From Stramonita haemastoma (taxonomy: Eukaryota > Mollusca > Gastropoda > Neogastropoda > Muricidae): 15,570 bases of DNA. The stretch spans positions 38,553,560-38,569,129 of the forward strand of contig CM060335.1 in NCBI GenBank assembly GCA_030674155.1, in the 5' to 3' direction. The notes under the pieces are model-generated. The model did no database searches and had not been told where the DNA came from. It saw nothing but the letters and a program-made list of their open reading frames with translations. Both the position numbers and the translations under genes were made by a program. Positions 9,769-15,570 of the stretch are shown piece after piece; within the stretch, counting starts at the first letter, position 1, and the number at the start of each line of letters is the position of its first letter.

Positions 9769-10110
9769 TCTAGATTGTGAATGCGGTCAGTGTCAGTTTG
9801 GATCGATTAGGATTGTGAATGCATCTAGATTGTAAATGCATTTAGTGACACCTGTGCTATAACTCCTGTGCTGTTTAGTGACAGTTTTGGAATGCCTAGA
9901 TTTTGTGAATGCGTCTAGATTGTGAATGCCTTTAGTGACCCCTGTGCTGTGTTTTGCAAACCTACAAACTGAAGGTTATCCAAGTTAGGGGATGTGTTTT
10001 GTGATTCCCGTGCTGTGTTTTGCAAACCTGCAAGCTGAATTATTCTGAAGTTATTCACAACCGTGGATGTGTTTAGTGACTTCTGTGCTGTGTTGTGCTA
10101 ACCTTCAAAT
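9769..10110 (+). repeat. Degenerate tandem array upstream of ORF2
   Basis: Two motifs alternate. 'tctagattgtgaatgc' and variants appear near 9769, 9806, 9824, 9896 and 9914. 'ttagtgac' followed by 'ctgtgctgtgttttgcaaac' and variants appear near 9842, 9931, 10000 and 10074. The spacing of the later units is about 70-75 bp. Arrays of this sort occur in LINE 5' UTRs, so this may be the 5' UTR of a separate ORF2-bearing element. It may equally be an inter-ORF spacer of the element that carries ORF1. I see no coding frame. Confidence 0.7.
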
Positions 10111-10594
10111 TAAAGAGTCTAATTTTAAATGGACAAAGACAGATGGAAGGGATTTTTTGAACAGTGGATTTTTTTTATTTTTTTTTTTTTTCTCGCCTTG
10201 GATTGGAATACAGCATAAACATTTCTCTGCTGTTCCAAAAGACTGATTTGACTACTTAACAATATTCCTGATCTGAGGATATTGGGTATATCTGATAACT
10301 GTTTTAGGATAATAATATATCTCAACTGGTAACAGTTAAAGCAAGACTTTTATTAGTACTTTTTTTGCTCCTCTTAACTTGTGCAGCAAAAACTGATATA
10401 GTTTTATCATACGTATTAATATATATTGCTTTGTATTGCATATTCACTTATCATCCATTCCATTGTATTTACTTGATCAGTTTAAGTAGATAAATATTGT
10501 TTCCTCAAACCGTTTTAGAATCATTCGGGGTTCTAGTGATTTTTTTTTTCTTTTCTTTTTTCTTCTCCTTCTTCTTCTCTACCTTTTCAGCAAC
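10111..10594 (+). promoter_or_regulatory. Spacer ending in a strong polypyrimidine/AG acceptor just before ORF2
   Basis: AT-rich sequence ends in a tract of about 50 pyrimidines (10541-10588) closed by 'ttttcag' at 10590, followed by 'caacATG' at 10595. This is the form of a eukaryotic 3' splice site, or of a trans-splice acceptor. Use as a splice site is inference. Confidence 0.4.
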
Positions 10595-12970
10595 ATGGCT
10601 CCCTGTCTGAAAACCTGGCCACAAAAAGATGGACTACGTATTGGTCATTTAAACATTAACAGCATTTTAAACAAGCTAGCTGATGTACATAGTATCCTAC
10701 ACAACTCAAATAAACCATTTCATTTATTTGGATTTACAGAATCCAGACTTTCCAGTTTAGTATCTGATAAAGAAATCCAAATACCTGGGTTTTAGAGCAA
10801 TCCGTAAAGACCCCTCTTTCTCCAAAACAACAGGAATAGTTGTATATATAAATGAATCCATAAACTTAAACGTATTCACCATCTTGAAACCCAACAAGTA
10901 GGTCCTCTATGGCTAGAAATACAACTCAAACGAAGTAAACCCATTATTGTCGGATTTATATACAGAAATCCCTCTGAGAGAATTGATTTGGGTTGATAGA
11001 TTTTCCATAATGATGGATGCAGCATCTTTGGATGCAAAAGAACTTTTACTATTGGGAGATTTTAACATGAATCTACTTAAACCCCACCCTTTGTGGGTAA
11101 ACAAATTAAATTCCTATAATCTCTCGCAAAATTATTGACACACCAACGCGCTTAACCTCCTCCAGTGCAACTCTCATTGACCATGTATATGTAACTAATA
11201 AGCAAAATATCAAAGAAATATGTGTTCCTAACTGTGGCTGCAGTGACCACCTTCCTACCTGTTTTTACATGGAACAAAAAAGGAAAAAAAATTCCCATAG
11301 CTGGTCACAAGGAAGTCACTTATAGATCATTTGTTAAATTTGATGAAATAAATTTCTTGCTGACTTGCTAAATACCTCAATTAATCATGTTTACAACTTT
11401 AAAAGACCCAGAGAAAGCCATATATTTTTGGCTAGAAACATTTAACTCAGTCTATGATAAACATGCTCCTTTCAAAACCCGAAGAGTGAAGCATGCAACA
11501 CAACCTAAATGGATGACAACTGAGATTCTAAAAGAAAACTTATTTAAGAGATGATCTATAAAAAGCAAGAAAAATAGGAGAATTTAAAGAACAAAGAAAC
11601 AAAGTAAACTCATTAAAAACGTAAAGCAAAACAAAAATATTTCCAAAATCTTGCCTCATCAAAACACAATCCTAAAGCTGTTTGGCAGGCTATCAATCAA
11701 TTAACCAATAAATACCCAACTCAACCCATTGCTAATAAAATTTCCCCAGATGATCTCAACATTTATTTTACCCACCATAGCTGAAACAGTTATAAACAGA
11801 GATGAAACAGAATTAAACTCCTTAGAAAGCTAAAAAGCTTTTGCTCATCAAAAAAACATTAAATCAAAATTAAAAAATCCCTTTCATAAGTGTTTCTGAA
11901 GTGTTCCGATATCTAAATAGCTTGAAACAAAATAGTAGTAGAGGCCAGATGGTTATTGACAGTAAAATTCCAAGTTAGCAGCTCCTATCATCTCTGACAC
12001 ATTAACTTATATATATAAATTTATGCATTGAAAAATGCTATTTTCCAACGCAGTTTAAAAAGCTAAGTAATTCCTCTATTTAAAAGTGGAGACCATTTTC
12101 AAAATCTTGTAATTACAGACCTATTTCTAATTTATCAATAATATCAAAACCGTTGGAAAAACACATTCATAAGACACATTTATCACCATCTTGAGATTCA
12201 CAATCTTCTAAACAAGAATCAATCGGGTTTCAGAAAAAGTCATTCTTGTCACACTGCTCTTACGAGCCTAGTTGAAAGTTGGTTAACTAATTTAAATGAC
12301 AACAGATTCTGTGGTGCCCTTTTTGTTGATTTTGCAAAGGCTTTTGATGTAATTGACATAAGCTTTTATGTAAGAAGCTGTCATTGTATGGGATATCAGA
12401 TAATGTCCTACAACTGTTGAAATCCTTTCTTGAAAACAGAGAGCAATATGTGTGTTATCGATAATTCCAAGTCCTGTACATTACCAGTCAAATTGGTGTC
12501 CCCAAGGCTCAATACTAGGCCCACCTTCTATTTTGTATAATTGTCAATGACCTTCCACTCCATATCAAAGACCCATGTCAGCTTTTTTGGATGATACAAA
12601 CAATACAGCCACCCAAACATAATGAATATCAGTTTTCATTACAAAAAAGTTTGACCCTCGAAAAGTGTAACAAAACCATATGTCCCTCAATCCACAAAAA
12701 AACCAAACAATGCTTATCACCACAAGACAAAAAAGAAAAAATCTGACAACTCCCTCCCCCCTGTTTCTAAACAAAACCCCAATTTGAAAAGTGGACAATC
12801 ACAAAGTCCTAGGTATTACAATAGACAATAACCTCTCATTGGACAGCACATGTAACCAATTGAGAACAATGTTCCACACAAGTCTACAGCTTTGTAGAAA
12901 AAACCTTCTTAAACTTACTCCTAGAAAAATTTTACAGGCTTATATTTTGTCTTCAATTAATTATTGCTCT
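10595..12970 (+). pseudogene. LINE ORF2 remnant: AP-endonuclease and reverse transcriptase, frameshifted
   Basis: ORF2 of a LINE nicks target DNA and copies the element RNA in place. Endonuclease signatures in order: IGHLNINSI (from about 10637), FTESRLS (about 10730), GDFN (11055-11066), LIDHV (about 11173-11187) and SDHLP (11242-11256). Reverse transcriptase signatures: NYRPISNLS (about 12112-12138), QSGFRKSH (about 12220-12243), VDFAKAFD with the block-A aspartate (12325-12348), GVPQGSILGP (about 12495-12523) and a diverged LDD in place of ADD/YADD (12587-12595). A thumb-like KVLGITIDNNLS follows (about 12797-12835) and the sequence then enters the gap. I count roughly twenty one-base frame breaks, many in runs of A, T, G or C, plus a few TAA stops. 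It reads as non-functional as assembled. Errors in the assembly could explain much of that. Confidence 0.85.
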
Positions 12971-13070
12971 NNNNNNNNNNNNNNNNNNNNNNNNNNNNNN
13001 NNNNNNNNNNNNNNNNNNNNNNNNNNNNNNNNNNNNNNNNNNNNNNNNNNNNNNNNNNNNNNNNNNNNNN
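12971..13070. other. Assembly gap of 100 N
   Basis: There are exactly one hundred undetermined bases, the usual placeholder for a gap of unknown size. It removes the end of ORF2 and the LINE 3' tail. Sequence resumes with a T12 run. Confidence 0.99.
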
Positions 13071-13148
13071 TTTTTTTTTTTTAAAACCATGAAAAATTAA
13101 ATCAAAATTTTGGGGGGTCGTCAAAGTTATCGAGATTTTTTTGTCTTG

Positions 13149-13480
13149 CTCATTTAAACAGACTATCTTGGGTATGTAGGTACATGTCATTAACATTCAT
13201 TAAGAATGATTTATCATTTTATCTTCCTCACCAAACAGACTATCATTCTGTAGTCATTGGCACACGTCATTAACATGTCATTAAGATCTGTACCAGTCTT
13301 CTTCCTCATTAAACAGACTAGTCTTCGGTATGTAAATACACGTCATTAACATGTCATTTAAGGTTAAGTCACCACTTATCTTCCTCATCAAACAGACCGT
13401 CTTTAGTCTGAGGCAACGTCATTAACACGTTATTAATTTTTCTCAGTTTCTCCGCTCATGGGACAGACTATGTTCAGTCT
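13149..13480 (+). repeat. Tandem array of ~77-bp units, five copies
   Basis: Units start at 'aaacagact' or a variant near 13156, 13233, 13311, 13390 and 13460, giving periods of 77, 78, 79 and about 70. Each unit carries 'cttcctcat(c/t)aaacagac', a short variable core, and (in the first four) 'cgtcattaacatgtcattaa' or a close variant. The first and last units are the most diverged. I see no coding frame. It could be satellite DNA or a tandem part of a transposon lying beyond the gap. Confidence 0.8.
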
Positions 13481-14625
13481 ATATCGCTGACTCCTCATTG
13501 TCCACAATCTGGGTGTCCTCATCTCTGACTATTCAAGCACACTCTCAGCTTGGCCAGTACCCCATGTGCAGAAAACGAACCAAAAATGGCCATGCAATTA
13601 CATTATACCACTGTTTCTATTTAAGGAATCTTTTCTCCTTTCAGTCCACAGAGTCAGGCGTAACGGGACGTATAACACAGGAAAAGACAAAATTCAGAGA
13701 TGAAAACATTTTCGAGAGTAGGAGGATAGTGCGTGTGAGTAACGTTCGTTTAACAATACTTTCCAAAGTTTTTATGAAAATTCAAAAAACGAAAATCTGT
13801 TTGAAGAGTATGTAGCGGTAAAACAGACATATACTTTAAACATGATGCTTTTAACTTGATAAAAAGCTGAACTTTAGCTACAGTAACTTATATCAATGAA
13901 TGCTTTAATAACAAGAAGACAAAGAAAGGGTAAGTAAAGAATAAATTAATACAGAAAGAAAGAAGCGAACAAAGAAAGAACAGAACCAGAAAATAAAGAA
14001 AGAAAAGACAGGGAAGAAAACAAAGTGACAGAATATCTCAAAACAAAATACAAAATCTCTGAAGAAGGTAAAAGTTAGAATCAAATGAATCCAAGATCTT
14101 AACAAACAAAACCAAAAAAAAAAAGGCCAAAAAACAGAATAGCAGACATGACTTAAAGATGAGAAAAGCCCAGTACACTAGGCAGAGCTAGAGAAGAATG
14201 CTCATTATTTCTTTGCAGAATGACACCACAAGCATTCTTCTACCGGTAATAACACTTTCTGGTTAGTGCCAACATCTGAACTGCTATCTCTTTAGTTAGA
14301 GACCCTAAAGACAGATAGCACCTTTGTAGTTTGAAAATCTGTAGCTTAGGAGAGAAAGGGAATTTGGAACTCCTTGAAACTTCTTCACTAGATTTAATCC
14401 TCCATTAGTCCTGGCTCCCTAGCATCACATCACCACTTGAAAGCTGCTTCCCTTTCTGATACTGAAATTAAATCCACGAGAAATGGATTCAGTAAAGTAA
14501 CTGTACAAGCACATTTGTTGTTTTTTGCAGTACTAAACTTCTCCACTCAAAATGTGACAATTTGCAATCCTGACCATTTAATTGAAAATGACTTACTGTT
14601 CTCAGAATCCATGGTAACTGTTTAA
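13481..14625. other. AT-rich sequence without a recognised gene
   Basis: Purine-rich stretches (13910-14040) and an imperfect hairpin at 14282-14320 ('tgctatct' and 'ctttag' arms with a 2-nt bulge) are the only structures I see. The hairpin's right arm begins a 16-mer, 'acagatagcacctttg' (14311-14326), also present at 3510-3525. Frames of 60-105 codons match nothing known to me. Confidence 0.5.
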
Positions 14626-15199
<574 letters not shown>

Positions 15200-15200
<1 letters not shown>

Positions 15201-15570
15201 ACAGATTCCCGCGACTCGTACTACGTTGAAACGTGAAGGCAAAGGGAGATAAATAGGCAGGCCAGATAAGGAAGGAAGGAAGGATAACCGTTGTAGGGTG
15301 AGATGCGGTTTGCCATTTTTGCTGAAGCGTGCAGGCGATAAGCAGAGGGAACTGAGATTGGTTCCTAGAGAATGTCAGAACGTGACCAATTAAGATTTCA
15401 GTTCCAAGTTGGAAAAAAAGAGACGTGTTACTATTGGAAATGTATACTCCTTCTTTTTTTAGAAAATCATTTTATGTTTAATTAAAAGACCAACTGATCA
15501 CGACAGGCCATGATGGAGAAAAGTCTATACTTTGAAAGAAATATAAAAGGTGATAAATAAAAAAACTTAT
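15200..15570. other. Terminal unique sequence, nothing recognised
   Basis: This stretch has a short (GGAA)n near 15269-15284 and AT-rich sequence to the window end. No gene or RNA signature is visible. Confidence 0.5.

Overview
This is eukaryotic, repeat-dominated, intergenic-type DNA. It has no compact operons and no recognisable host protein-coding gene, but it holds long simple-sequence tracts, SINE-like copies and a large LINE retrotransposon. The SINE-like copies carry modules I remember from gastropod genomes: a start like 'ggatgagactataaaccgaggccc', a middle 'gcgcacacgttaaaa', and a 3' part 'gcgacgcgctctcc...gaatttcacgcagagaaatctg' with an AT-rich tail. A mollusc, most likely a caenogastropod snail, is therefore my best guess. 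This is inference from memory, not a search.

Layout. 1-972 holds two SINE-like copies in head-to-head inverted orientation around a 343-bp loop. 1160-1858 is a 33-bp minisatellite. 2221-2689 is a GA-rich polypurine tract directly followed by a third, internally deleted SINE-like copy (2724-2968). 3045-3482 is bounded by imperfect inverted repeats that include TTAA at both ends, a candidate MITE. 3483-5500 shows no gene that I can support. 5508-5625 is a CT microsatellite with two short telomere-like motifs.

From about 5566 to the assembly gap at 12971 lies the main feature, a CR1/L2-like non-LTR retrotransposon. It has a 5' UTR with short repeats and a CRE-like palindrome. ORF1 (6244-8973, 909 aa) is long and uninterrupted, with a conserved N-terminal domain, a coiled coil, an SGNH/GDSL-esterase-like domain and a proline-rich tail. 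A 1.6-kb spacer follows, made of a GT microsatellite and a degenerate tandem array. The ORF2 remnant (10595 to gap) shows AP-endonuclease and reverse transcriptase motifs but is broken by roughly twenty small frame breaks. ORF1 would be the RNA-binding/chaperone-like partner, and ORF2 would nick target DNA and prime reverse transcription.

After the 100-N gap come a roughly 77-bp tandem array (13149-13480), featureless AT-rich sequence, and a compound microsatellite TCC, then GA, then GACA, then CA (14626-15199).

The points most worth checking are: a plausible splice donor in the LINE 5' UTR (5936) with a strong polypyrimidine acceptor (10590) ending four bases before the ORF2 ATG; the contrast between an intact ORF1 and a shattered ORF2, whose breaks sit mainly in homopolymers; and the inverted SINE pair.
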